Assembly: GCA_021295955.1 (NCBI GenBank)
Contig: JAGWBJ010000017.1
Coordinates: forward strand, 2,303-38,418
Direction of reading: 5' to 3'
DNA length: 36,116 nt
DNA from: Dehalococcoidia bacterium
Lineage (GTDB): Bacteria; Chloroflexota; Dehalococcoidia; Lucifugimonadales; JAGWBF01
Below are positions 1-6,730 of this stretch, piece by piece. The notes below the pieces were generated by a model that saw only the letters and a list, made by a program, of their open reading frames with translations, searched no databases and was not told where the DNA came from. Made by a program: the position numbers and the translations under genes. Position 1 is the first letter of the stretch, and each line of letters begins with the position of its first letter.

Positions 1-360
1 GGTCGGCGTCGGGACGGGCGTGGGGGTGGGGGTGGGCGTGGGGACGGGCGTCGGCGTCGGAGTTGCCGTCGGCACTGGTGTCGGGGTTGGTGTGGGAGTC
101 GGGGTCGCGGTGGGAGCGGGCATGGCCGCGATGGTGGCGGTCATGCGGGCCTCGACGGTCGCGTCGATGTCCGGCGTTGGGGTGGGCGTTTCCGTGGGCA
201 GGGCGGCGGCCACGGAGGCCTGGATAGTCGCCTCCAGGTCCGGCATGGCCGTGGAGACGGCCGTCGGCGGGGCGGTGGGGGCGGGAGTGGGGGCCTCGCC
301 GGCGCAGGCGATGACCGGGAGGAGCGCAAGGGCCAGGGTCAACAGGAGCAGGACTCTCAT
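1..360 (-). CDS. Thr-Pro-rich lipoprotein, N-terminal part (truncated by the window edge)
   Basis: Reading the minus strand from the ATG at 360 gives 120 codons with no stop before the window edge, so only the N-terminus is visible. Residues 1-18 form a hydrophobic signal peptide ending in the lipobox V-I-A-C, so Cys19 is the expected lipidated residue and the protein should be anchored on the outer face of the membrane. A low-complexity linker follows: Ala/Pro/Thr around 22-40, two short helical stretches (DLEATIQASVAAAL and DIDATVEARMTATIAAM), then an almost uninterrupted run of Thr-Pro pairs from about residue 81 to the edge. Such linkers usually hold a folded domain away from the membrane in Chloroflexota lipoproteins; that domain lies outside the window, so the function is unknown. 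The plus-strand Gly-Val ORF over the same bases is its antisense shadow. Confidence 0.75.
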   Translation of the reverse strand, partial: MRVLLLLTLALALLPVIACAGEAPTPAPTAPPTAVSTAMPDLEATIQASVAAALPTETPTPTPDIDATVEARMTATIAAMPAPTATPTPTPTPTPVPTATPTPTPVPTPTPTPTPVPTPT

Positions 361-425
361 TTTGGAATTACCCTGAACTCGTTGTTTGCAACCCTCAGTG
401 TGCCATTCCACAGCGTCCGCCAATG

Positions 426-454
426 TCGTTCCGAGGAGCGGAGCGACGAGGAAC
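426..454. repeat. Dispersed SERSEES-type palindromic repeat, copy 1
   Basis: The sequence around TTCCGAGGAGCGGAGCGACG is the reverse complement of the same unit at 784-810, 29674-29710 and 35169-35197 (core GATTCCTCGCT...CTCGGAATGACA). It lies in the gap between the lipoprotein and the GIY-YIG gene. This repeat class is widespread in bacterial intergenic DNA and, when mistranslated, gives peptides resembling SERSEES. No coding role is inferred. Confidence 0.6.
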
Positions 455-493
455 CTAAAATGTTTCGTCAGTGTCATCGTACCACACAAGCGA

Positions 494-775
494 TTAGTCC
501 ATCCACGTTGGATTGAGCGCCTCGATAAGGGCCGTTTTCTTGCTGCGACGCCATGCTTTGATTTGCTTCTCTCGGGCGATCGCTGATGTGACGTCCGGGG
601 TTTGGGCGTAGTATACAAGCCAGGTCACGTTGTATTTCGCAGTAAAGCCCGGCACGAGCTTGAGTTTGTGTTCGTATACACGTCTCACAAGATCGTTGGT
701 GACGCCAACGTAGAGGGTCCTGGTGCTATTGGTCAGTATGTACACATAGTATGCGTGGAGCGGCTTTACTGGCAT
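494..775 (-). CDS. GIY-YIG nuclease superfamily protein
   Basis: A 93-residue protein matching the small single-domain GIY-YIG proteins often annotated as UvrC/URI-type or excinuclease-like. The GIY element is seen as YVYIL (residues 10-14) and the YIG element as LYVGV (21-25), followed by the conserved Arg region NDLVRRVYEHK (27-37). A C-terminal helix, AREKQIKAWRRSKK, carries the conserved Glu expected to bind the metal. The length is typical of the family. Proteins of this kind are predicted structure-specific DNA endonucleases, but most have no assigned cellular role. The gene stands alone between dispersed repeats and has no clear Shine-Dalgarno sequence. Family assignment is firm; function is only general. 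Confidence 0.85.
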   Translation of the reverse strand: MPVKPLHAYYVYILTNSTRTLYVGVTNDLVRRVYEHKLKLVPGFTAKYNVTWLVYYAQTPDVTSAIAREKQIKAWRRSKKTALIEALNPTWMD

Positions 776-783
776 TGTTTTGT

Positions 784-810
784 GATTCCTCGCTGCGCTC
801 GGAATGACAT
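784..810. repeat. Dispersed SERSEES-type palindromic repeat, copy 2
   Basis: GATTCCTCGCTGCGCTCGGA followed by ATGACAT lies between the GIY-YIG gene and the UroD-family gene. It shares its core with copies at 426-454 (inverted), 29674-29710 and 35169-35197. The 776-859 gap holds nothing else that I can recognise. Confidence 0.6.
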
Positions 811-859
811 GGGAGAGGGCTTCGGGATGACAAGCGGCTAATCCGTGCGTTGCCGGAGC

Positions 860-1894
860 CTACTCGTGCTCCCGGCACCAGTCCCTGACGGCCCTGGGGA
901 TCTCCAGCAGGTTCTCCAGCTTGCTTGCCAGGGGTATGGCGCACTCGGGGGCGATCATGTCCACGCCGGCGTCCATGCACCGGTACACCTCCGCGCGCAC
1001 CTGCTCGGGGCCCCGGGCGTAGAGGGTCTCGGGGTTGTTGACGTTGCCCACCAGCCTGACCCGCCCGGCGGCGATGTCCATGGCCTCCTGGGGGTCGTTC
1101 TTGGAGTCGAAGTGGAAGCAGGCCATGCCCGTCTGGGCGATGTAGTCCAGACGGTCCAGGGTGTTGCCGCAGATGTGCAGGATCAGGGGGCAGGGGATGC
1201 GCTCGACCATCTCCCGGTGTATCTCCAGCAGGAACTTGCGGTAGTACTCGCCGCTGACCAGGTCGCCGGTGGCGTGGTCCGGGAAGGTGAGGGCGTCGGC
1301 CCCCGCCTCGACCTGGGCCAGGGCGAAGAGGACGGATATCTCCTTCATCAGGTCCAGGCAACGGCGGGTCTTGTCCGGGTCGTCGATGGACATGAGCAGG
1401 AAGTTCTCGACGCCGAAGACGTGGTAGCCGAGGGTCCACGGCCCCATGGCTTTGCCGATGATGGCGGCCTCGCCGCCGTACTCCCGCTTGAGTATCTCCA
1501 GGGACTCCAGCACGCAACGGTTGTCCGGGTGGTCCAGGAACCCCTCGGGTATGCGGACGTCCTCGGGCCCCCGCCAGATGGGGTTGTACATGCGGACGGT
1601 GGGCCAGTTGTCCTTCTCCTCCCACTGCATCTCGCAGCCCAGGGCCGAGGACTCCTGGATGATGGAGAAGACCGGCATGATGCTGTCGAAGCCCAGCTCC
1701 GTGTAGCCGGTGGCGGCGAGCCGGGCGTTCATCTCCGGGTCCCTGCAGGCGTCGGGGAATGGGGCGTCGACCAGGTCCATGAGCTCGACGGTGGCGACGC
1801 TGGTGGGGTTGCACACGGGAGTCCTGTCCACGGGCTTTCCCGCCAGGGCGTTCAGCACCCGTTCCCGGGGCTTCATGGTCTCGACAAGGGCCAT
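860..1894 (-). CDS. Uroporphyrinogen decarboxylase-family (MtaA/CmuA-like) methyltransferase
   Basis: The protein has 344 residues from the chosen start. It belongs to the UroD superfamily, but the branch is that of the zinc-dependent methyltransferases (MtaA, MtbA, CmuA type), not heme synthesis. The zinc motif is visible: His240-x-Cys242 in HICGNT and a distal Cys318 in PECAIP. MtaA-type enzymes move methyl groups between a corrinoid protein and a thiol. The ATG at 1894 is preferred to an in-frame start at 1927 because GGGAGGTG lies about six bases upstream of it. It is the last gene of a minus-strand operon with a homocysteine methyltransferase-like gene, so methyl transfer to or from a corrinoid or thiol is the natural guess. 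No corrinoid-binding protein is visible in the window, and the acceptor cannot be named. Confidence 0.82.
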   Translation of the reverse strand: MALVETMKPRERVLNALAGKPVDRTPVCNPTSVATVELMDLVDAPFPDACRDPEMNARLAATGYTELGFDSIMPVFSIIQESSALGCEMQWEEKDNWPTVRMYNPIWRGPEDVRIPEGFLDHPDNRCVLESLEILKREYGGEAAIIGKAMGPWTLGYHVFGVENFLLMSIDDPDKTRRCLDLMKEISVLFALAQVEAGADALTFPDHATGDLVSGEYYRKFLLEIHREMVERIPCPLILHICGNTLDRLDYIAQTGMACFHFDSKNDPQEAMDIAAGRVRLVGNVNNPETLYARGPEQVRAEVYRCMDAGVDMIAPECAIPLASKLENLLEIPRAVRDWCREHE

Positions 1895-1962
1895 GGGGTA
1901 CACCTCCCTGGTCTCTCCGGCATCCAACAGGCTGCGGGAGAATCCTTCCCGAGCATCTTTTA

Positions 1963-2054
1963 GACCCTCTCCCCTTCCAGGAGGGGAGGGGACTTGTATC
2001 TGAGGGACACCCTCAGACTCCCGGCGTAGGGGCTTTGCCCCTCTGCACTCCCCG
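1963..2054. repeat. Three-hairpin intergenic element, diverged copy D
   Basis: A diverged copy of the element found three times at 10749-11125. It keeps a CCCTC...GAGGG stem with a bulge, the hairpin CTGAGGGACACCCTCAG, and a third hairpin AGGGGC-TTT-GCCCCT, then CTGCACTCCCC. The third hairpin has loop TTT here and TAC in the other copies while its stem is unchanged. It fills the gap between the duplicated unknown protein and the UroD-family gene, inside an otherwise tight operon. Confidence 0.75.
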
Positions 2055-2056
2055 GT

Positions 2057-2728
2057 CTACGTGGGCGTGAACCCGGCGGTGCCGGTGGTGAGCTGGCCCC
2101 GGAGGGCGGCGGACTCCAGCATGTCCTCCACCATGCTCACGTTGCGGGCGTAGGGGAGGAGGAGGCGGGCCAGCCGGCCGTGTTCGCCGCCGCAGGGGAA
2201 GGAGACCTCCCCCTCGCCGACCACCTCGGCCTCCCCGTACCGTCTGAAGCCCGACGCCACGGCCCGCACCCGGGCCGCCGCGTTGGGGGCGTCTCCCTCG
2301 GCGGATACCCGGTAGACCCACCGCCCGCCCGATTCGGCCCCGGCGATGCTGAGCATCAGGGCCGACCGGGTGTCCTTGACCGGGCCGTCGGGGAACGAGT
2401 AGTCCGGGGCCTTTTCGACGGCCTGCATGATCAGGAACCTCAGGGGACGGCCGTGAAGGTCGCCGCAGGGGAAGGCCGCCTGATTGTGGCTGCCCTGGAC
2501 GGGGGCCATCCCCCCCAGCTCCACCAGCCGGTCCCGGACCTGCCGGATGCGGTCCTCCACACCCGGGCGCCGGCTGAAGCTCCACACGGTGGCAACGCCG
2601 TCCCTGGCGTAGAGGCCCACGCTGATGCCGTGGAAGTGGGGGTCCATGGGCACCAGCTCCAGGCACCGGCCGTACTCCCCGACCACCTGGGCCGCGCGGC
2701 CGGGGACCGCCTCGCTTCGATGGATCAT
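2057..2728 (-). CDS. Unknown protein with two copies of a FPCGxxHGR domain
   Basis: I do not recognise a named family for this 223-residue protein. It is internally duplicated: a unit of roughly 75-90 residues (about 34-108 and 125-205) occurs twice, each ending in the same signature, [12 protein letters not shown] at 86-97 and [12 protein letters not shown] at 177-188. The paired Cys and His (Cys88/His92 and Cys179/His183), 91 residues apart, could bind metal or form active sites. There is no signal peptide or membrane segment, so it is probably cytoplasmic. The ATG at 2728 follows GGGGGAGAGCG, a good ribosome binding site. It starts 28 bases after the homocysteine methyltransferase-like gene and precedes the MtaA-like gene, so a role in methyl or thiol chemistry is inferred only from its neighbours. 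Confidence 0.8.
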   Translation of the reverse strand: MIHRSEAVPGRAAQVVGEYGRCLELVPMDPHFHGISVGLYARDGVATVWSFSRRPGVEDRIRQVRDRLVELGGMAPVQGSHNQAAFPCGDLHGRPLRFLIMQAVEKAPDYSFPDGPVKDTRSALMLSIAGAESGGRWVYRVSAEGDAPNAAARVRAVASGFRRYGEAEVVGEGEVSFPCGGEHGRLARLLLPYARNVSMVEDMLESAALRGQLTTGTAGFTPT

Positions 2729-2756
2729 CGCTCTCCCCCGGCGCCGGCCAACGGCC

Positions 2757-3638
2757 CTACCCCCGCAGCCGGCCGGACAGCGCCCGGATGTGGTCGGGGG
2801 TGGTGCCGCAACATCCGCCGACGATGCTCACCCCGGCCTCCACCAGCGCCTGGAACCTCTCCGCCATCCAATCGGGCCCCTCGGGGTACACGACCTCCCC
2901 GTTGCGCAGCTCGGGAAGGCCGGCGTTGGAGTGGATGAGCATGTAGCCGTCGGTGGCCCGGCGCATCTCCCCGGCCACGGCCAGCATGCCCTCGATGCCG
3001 TTGCCGCAGTTGGACCCCACCACGTCGGCCCCGGCGGCGCGCAGCTCGACCGCCGCGCGGGCGGGGGTGACTCCCATCATGGTGAAGAACCCCCGGGGCC
3101 CCTTGTCGAACACCATGGTGGCGATGGCCGTCAGGTTGGTGTTCTCCTTGACGGCCCTGACCGCCAGGGCCGCCTCCTCCAGGGCCGTCATCGTCTCGAC
3201 CACCACCGCGTCGGCGCCCCCCGCTTCGAGGGCGGTGACCTGCTCCACGAAGGCCTCGAGCATCTCCCCCTGGGTGACCTCTCCCAGGGGCTCCAGGAAC
3301 TCCCCGCTGGGCCCCACGGAGCCCACGACGTAGCCGCCGGGCGGAGCGGCGCTCCTGGCGTGCTCGGCGGCCAGGCGGTTGAACTCCGCCACCCTGTCGC
3401 CGTAGCCGTACTTCTCGAGCATGAACCGGTTCCCGCCGAAGGAGTTGGTGAGCACCATGTCGGAGCCGGCCTCGAAGTAGTCGGCGGCCATTCCCCGGAC
3501 CAGGCCCGGCCGGCCCGCGTTGAGCTCCTCGGGGCACCCCCCCGGCTCCAGCCCGCGGGCCTGCAGGTACGTGCCCGTTGCGCCGTCGGAGATGAGGACG
3601 TCCCCCCGGGCCAGGCGCTCCATGATCGTTGGGCCCAC
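2757..3638 (-). CDS. Homocysteine S-methyltransferase-family protein (MetH N-domain/BHMT-like)
   Basis: A 293-residue single-domain protein of the zinc-dependent homocysteine methyltransferase family. It opens with [19 protein letters not shown], the family's substrate loop, and has the three zinc cysteines: Cys211 in GSNCGNG and Cys276-Cys277 in GGCCGTTP. These enzymes activate the thiol of homocysteine for methylation to methionine from a corrinoid, betaine or S-methylmethionine. It lacks the folate-, cobalamin- and SAM-binding domains of full MetH, so it must use a separate donor. The first start is GTG at 3638; ATG at 3623 is equally possible, as neither has a strong ribosome binding site. 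Adjacent genes encode a small membrane protein, the duplicated FPCG protein and an MtaA-like methyltransferase, suggesting a split-type methyl transfer system. Confidence 0.85.
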   Translation of the reverse strand: MGPTIMERLARGDVLISDGATGTYLQARGLEPGGCPEELNAGRPGLVRGMAADYFEAGSDMVLTNSFGGNRFMLEKYGYGDRVAEFNRLAAEHARSAAPPGGYVVGSVGPSGEFLEPLGEVTQGEMLEAFVEQVTALEAGGADAVVVETMTALEEAALAVRAVKENTNLTAIATMVFDKGPRGFFTMMGVTPARAAVELRAAGADVVGSNCGNGIEGMLAVAGEMRRATDGYMLIHSNAGLPELRNGEVVYPEGPDWMAERFQALVEAGVSIVGGCCGTTPDHIRALSGRLRG

Positions 3639-3658
3639 AGCCCGCGCCGGCAGGCCGC

Positions 3659-3871
3659 CTAGGCGTTCCAGCTCTTCATGTTCTCCCGGAACTTCTTGGG
3701 GGCGAAGAGGCGGAGCGATATGACCGTCCCGTACATGATGGAGCCTATGACGGCAATGACGTTGAGGAAGGGCCCCGCGTAGGCCACGGCTACACCCATC
3801 ACTATGGCCCCGGCGGAGAGTGAGCCCATGGCCTTGACGAGTCCCACAGGCGCGGCCAGCCCTGTACGCAT
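3659..3871 (-). CDS. Small membrane protein, first gene of the methyl-transfer operon
   Basis: A 70-residue protein with two hydrophobic segments, about residues 17-33 (GSLSAGAIVMGVAVAYA) and 35-55, followed by a basic C-terminus (APKKFRENMKSWNA). The start at 3871 is chosen because AGGAGG lies seven bases upstream; a longer upstream extension in the same frame runs into intergenic repeats and is not credible. The stop is 20 bases before the next gene, so the two are probably co-transcribed. I recognise no family. A small inner-membrane protein is all that the sequence supports. Confidence 0.6.
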   Translation of the reverse strand: MRTGLAAPVGLVKAMGSLSAGAIVMGVAVAYAGPFLNVIAVIGSIMYGTVISLRLFAPKKFRENMKSWNA

Positions 3872-3929
3872 TCCATATCCTCCTGCTCTTGGCCGGCGCC
3901 GCGCGAGGGCAGCCGGCTCTCTGGCGGAT

Positions 3930-3958
3930 ATTGTGTCACGAAAGGGACGGGCACGCAA
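3930..3958 (-). promoter_or_regulatory. Possible promoter for the methyl-transfer operon
   Basis: On the minus strand TTGCGT (3953-3958) is separated by 17 bases from CACAAT (3930-3935), with TGA immediately before the -10 box in extended -10 position. It lies about 60 bases upstream of the start at 3871. The boxes are imperfect, hence the low confidence. Confidence 0.35.
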
Positions 3959-3996
3959 GCGGGCGGGGAGAGCGGGGGGCCTGTCCAGGTTGCCGG

Positions 3997-4143
3997 AGGG
4001 CGCCCACGCCGCCCCTGGGTCCCGGCCTTCGCCGGGACGACGAGACAAAGGGGACGACGGGAGAAGGGGGACGGGACGACGGGTGAAGTGGTCCTGGAGG
4101 GCGCCCACACCGCCCCTGGGTCCCGGCCTTCGCCGGGACGACG
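3997..4143. repeat. Two direct copies of a 46-bp palindromic intergenic repeat
   Basis: Positions 3997-4042 and 4098-4143 are the same 46-bp sequence with one mismatch, offset by 101 bases. Each contains the hairpin CCCGGC-CTTC-GCCGGG followed by GACGAC. The flanks, to about 4210, hold further degenerate GGGACGACGGGAGAAG units. This is the PAKAG-type intergenic repeat that gives misleading short ORFs. It occupies most of the 405-base gap between the divergent operons at 3871 and 4277; only the two promoter candidates lie outside it. Confidence 0.75.
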
Positions 4144-4237
4144 GGAGAAGCGGGGCGACGAAGCAAGCGGGACGACGGGAGAAGCGGGACTACGGGAGCG
4201 AACGGCCGGGGAGTGAATTACGGGTGCGCAGCCACCC

Positions 4238-4268
4238 TTGACAGGACCGGCGCGTGTGCGCCTACAAT
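4238..4268 (+). promoter_or_regulatory. Promoter of the ubiD operon, probably giving a leaderless mRNA
   Basis: TTGACA (4238-4243) and TACAAT (4263-4268) are separated by 19 bases. The last base of the -10 box lies nine bases before the A of the ATG at 4277, so transcription should begin at or within a couple of bases of the start codon. There is no Shine-Dalgarno sequence before that ATG, which fits leaderless translation. The 19-base spacer is longer than ideal. Confidence 0.55.
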
Positions 4269-4276
4269 GATGTGCT

Positions 4277-5731
4277 ATGGCGTACAGAGACCTGCGGGAC
4301 TTCGTTGCCTATCTGGAGGACCGCGGCGACCTGAAGCGGATAACGGCCCCCGTTAGCTGGGACCTGGAGATCACCGAGATCTGCGACCGGACGGTGAAGA
4401 GCGGGGGCCCCGCCCTCCTCTTCGAGAACGTCCAGGGCTACGACATCCCCGTACTCATCAACATCTTCGGCACCGAGCGGCGGATGGCCTGGGCCCTGGG
4501 GACCGAGCGTCTCGACGAGCTGCCCGAGCGGGTGGAGGGCCTCCTGGGACTGATGCAGGGGCCTCCCCAGGGCTTCCGGGAGAAGCTCCGAACCCTGTGG
4601 CAGCTCAAGGACCTGGCGTCGTACCAGCCCCGGGTGGTGGGCAGCGCCCCGTGCCAGGAGGTGGTGCTGGAGGGGGACGAGGTCGACCTCTTGCGGTTCC
4701 CCATCCTGAAGTGCTGGCCGATGGACGCGGGGCGGTACATCACCCTCCCCCTGGTGATGACCAAGGACCCGCATACGGGCGTGCGGAACCTGGGGATGTA
4801 CCGGGTCCAGGTGTACGACAGCCGCACCGCCGCCATGCACTGGCAGACCCAGAAGGTGGGGGCCAGCCACTACAGGCAGGGGGCCGAAGAGGGCGCCCAG
4901 CGCATCGACGTGGCGGTGTGCCTGGGCGGCGACCCGGCGACCATCTGGACGGGCTCGGCCCCCCTGCCCCCCGACGTGCCCGAGCTGATGGTCGCGGGCT
5001 TCATACGCGGGGAGGGGGTGGAGCTGGTGAAGGCCCGCACGGTGGACCTGGAGGTGCCGGCCCACGCCGAGATAATCATCGAGGGGTACGTAGTTCCGGG
5101 GGACGAGCGGCTGGAGGGCCCCTTCGGAGACCACACGGGGTACTACTCCATGGCGGACACGTACCCCACCTTCCACGTCACGTGCATCACCCACCGCAGG
5201 GACCCCATCTACCCGACCATCATCGTTGGCCGCCCGCCCATGGAGGACTACTACATGGGAAAGGTGACGGAGCGGGTGTTCCTCCCGGTAGTCCGGATGG
5301 TCCTCCCGGAGGTGGTGGACATGAACATGCCCGCCGAAGGGGTGTTCCATAACCTTGTCATCGTCTCCATCAACAAGGAGTACCCGGGGCAGGCGCGCAA
5401 GGTGGTCTACGGCCTGTGGGGCCTGGGCCTCATGTCTCTGGCCAAGGCCATCATCGTGGTGGACGGGTCCGTGGACGTCCACGACCTGTCCGAGGTCACC
5501 TGGCGGGTGACCAACAACCTGGACGCGGCCCAGGACATATTCTTCGCCAGCGGGCCGGTGGACGACCTGGACCACGCGTCGCCCACGGCGAAGTTCGGCA
5601 GCAAGGTCGGAGTGGACGCCACCATCAAGGGGCCGATGGACGGCCGCGACCGCCAGTGGCCCCCGGACATCGTCATGACGCCCGAGGTGAAGGCCCTGGT
5701 GGACGGCAAATGGGCGGAGTACGGGCTATAG
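4277..5731 (+). CDS. ubiD: UbiD-family prenylated-FMN-dependent decarboxylase (menaquinone pathway)
   Basis: This 484-residue protein is full length for UbiD. It shows RNLGMYRVQVYD (170-181), which lies near the prenylated-FMN site, and the active-site segment EGPFGDHTGYYS starting at Glu280. UbiD enzymes decarboxylate aromatic acids using prenylated FMN made by UbiX. It leads an operon with a UbiA prenyltransferase, UbiX and a UbiE/MenG methyltransferase. That set matches the late steps of the futalosine menaquinone route, in which the UbiA-like enzyme prenylates 1,4-dihydroxy-6-naphthoate, UbiD/UbiX remove the carboxyl group and MenG methylates the ring. The ATG has no ribosome binding site and sits just after a -10 box. 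Its stop codon lies inside a 21-bp tandem repeat. Confidence 0.9.
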   Translation: MAYRDLRDFVAYLEDRGDLKRITAPVSWDLEITEICDRTVKSGGPALLFENVQGYDIPVLINIFGTERRMAWALGTERLDELPERVEGLLGLMQGPPQGFREKLRTLWQLKDLASYQPRVVGSAPCQEVVLEGDEVDLLRFPILKCWPMDAGRYITLPLVMTKDPHTGVRNLGMYRVQVYDSRTAAMHWQTQKVGASHYRQGAEEGAQRIDVAVCLGGDPATIWTGSAPLPPDVPELMVAGFIRGEGVELVKARTVDLEVPAHAEIIIEGYVVPGDERLEGPFGDHTGYYSMADTYPTFHVTCITHRRDPIYPTIIVGRPPMEDYYMGKVTERVFLPVVRMVLPEVVDMNMPAEGVFHNLVIVSINKEYPGQARKVVYGLWGLGLMSLAKAIIVVDGSVDVHDLSEVTWRVTNNLDAAQDIFFASGPVDDLDHASPTAKFGSKVGVDATIKGPMDGRDRQWPPDIVMTPEVKALVDGKWAEYGL

Positions 5732-5809
5732 ATTCCCAGAGCCATGCTACAGGGTCCCAGACACGGGCTGTAGATTCCCAGACACGGTCTATGGATTCCC
5801 AGACGCGGG
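5726..5809. repeat. 21-bp tandem repeat, four units, spanning the ubiD stop codon
   Basis: Units at 5726-5746, 5747-5767, 5768-5788 and 5789-5809 share CTRTAGATTCCCAGACACGG, with unit 2 the most diverged. The first unit contains the ubiD stop TAG, and the same TAG recurs in unit 3. The period is a multiple of three, so the frame is kept. The array fills most of the gap before ubiA. Confidence 0.85.
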
Positions 5810-5857
5810 GGGAGGGGTCGTGAGCCACGGCGAGGGCGGACCCCCGGCCCGACGGCC

Positions 5858-6730
5858 ATGCTAGCCAAGCCCTCGGCGGTCCTTCACAAGGCGCACCTCT
5901 TCTACGAGGCGGTGCGGTTCGAGCACAGCCTGTTCGCCCTGCCCTTCGCGTACATCGGCATGTTCCTGGCCGCCGACGGGCTGCCGAGCGTGTCCCAGGT
6001 CATTTGGATCACGGTGGCCATGGTGGGAGCGCGGACCATCGCCATGTCCTCCAACCGGCTCATCCACCGGAAGGAGGACGCGGCCAATCCCCGCACGGCG
6101 GGCAGGCACCTGCCCCGGGGGCTCATCAAGCCCTGGGAGATGGCAGCCCTGCTCCTGGTCTCCCTGGGGGTCTTCTTCTTCGCGGCGTCCCAGCTAAACG
6201 AGCTGGCCCTCTTCCTGGCCCCGGTGGCCGCCGTGGTGGTGGTTGCGTACTCTTACGTCAAGTACCATAGCTGGAGCACCCACTTCGTCCTGGGTTGGGC
6301 CGACGCCATCGCCCCCGCGGGGGCATGGGTAGGGGTGGCGGGCAGCCTGAGCCCCGAGTGCGTGCTCCTGTCCTTCGGGGTCGCCATGTGGATAGGCGGG
6401 TTCGACATCATCTACGCCTGCCAGGACCTGGCGTTCGACGAGAAGTACGGGGTCCACTCGATACCGCGGCGCTTCGGGGTGCAGGCGGCTTTCCGGTGGT
6501 ACCGGTGCATGCACGTCCTGACCGCGGCGTCCCTTCTGGCCGTCGGCATCTGGATGGACCTGGGGGTGCTGTACTACGTGGGCTGGGCGATCGCGTCGGC
6601 GCTGCTGGCCTACGAGCACACGTTGATCAAGCCGCACGACCTGTCCAAGCTGCAGCTCGCCTTCTTCACGATCAACGCCTACATCTCCCTGACCCTGCTC
6701 CTCTTCACGTCCCTGGCGGTGACGCTGTGA
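5858..6730 (+). CDS. ubiA: UbiA-family prenyltransferase (MqnP-like)
   Basis: A 290-residue polytopic membrane protein with the typical eight or so hydrophobic segments of UbiA prenyltransferases. The first Mg-diphosphate motif reads NRLIHRKEDAANPRTAGR; the NPRTA...R part is typical of the family. The second motif, YACQDLAFDEKYGVHSIP, keeps both aspartates. In motif one the usual first Asp (NRxxDRxxDA) is His (codon CAC), which is unusual. By context it should attach an isoprenoid chain to 1,4-dihydroxy-6-naphthoate or a related aromatic acid at the membrane. Its stop overlaps the start of ubiX by GTGA, a sign of translational coupling. The ATG at 5858 has no obvious ribosome binding site, and upstream in-frame alternatives are absent. 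Confidence 0.87.
   Translation: MLAKPSAVLHKAHLFYEAVRFEHSLFALPFAYIGMFLAADGLPSVSQVIWITVAMVGARTIAMSSNRLIHRKEDAANPRTAGRHLPRGLIKPWEMAALLLVSLGVFFFAASQLNELALFLAPVAAVVVVAYSYVKYHSWSTHFVLGWADAIAPAGAWVGVAGSLSPECVLLSFGVAMWIGGFDIIYACQDLAFDEKYGVHSIPRRFGVQAAFRWYRCMHVLTAASLLAVGIWMDLGVLYYVGWAIASALLAYEHTLIKPHDLSKLQLAFFTINAYISLTLLLFTSLAVTL

Noticed and set aside
20-376. Plus-strand ORF rich in Gly-Val repeats
   Set aside because: It is the antisense of the Thr-Pro-rich lipoprotein linker; the minus strand gives a credible signal peptide and lipobox.
726-1814. Minus-strand ORF of 362 codons overlapping the UroD-family gene
   Set aside because: Same strand but wrong frame: the translation is Arg/Pro/Gly-rich low complexity and ends in a repeat-derived SERSEES peptide, whereas the adjacent frame has clear family motifs.
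3659-4108. Longer 149-residue version of the small membrane protein
   Set aside because: The extra N-terminus reads through the palindromic intergenic repeats; the start at 3871 has a strong ribosome binding site.
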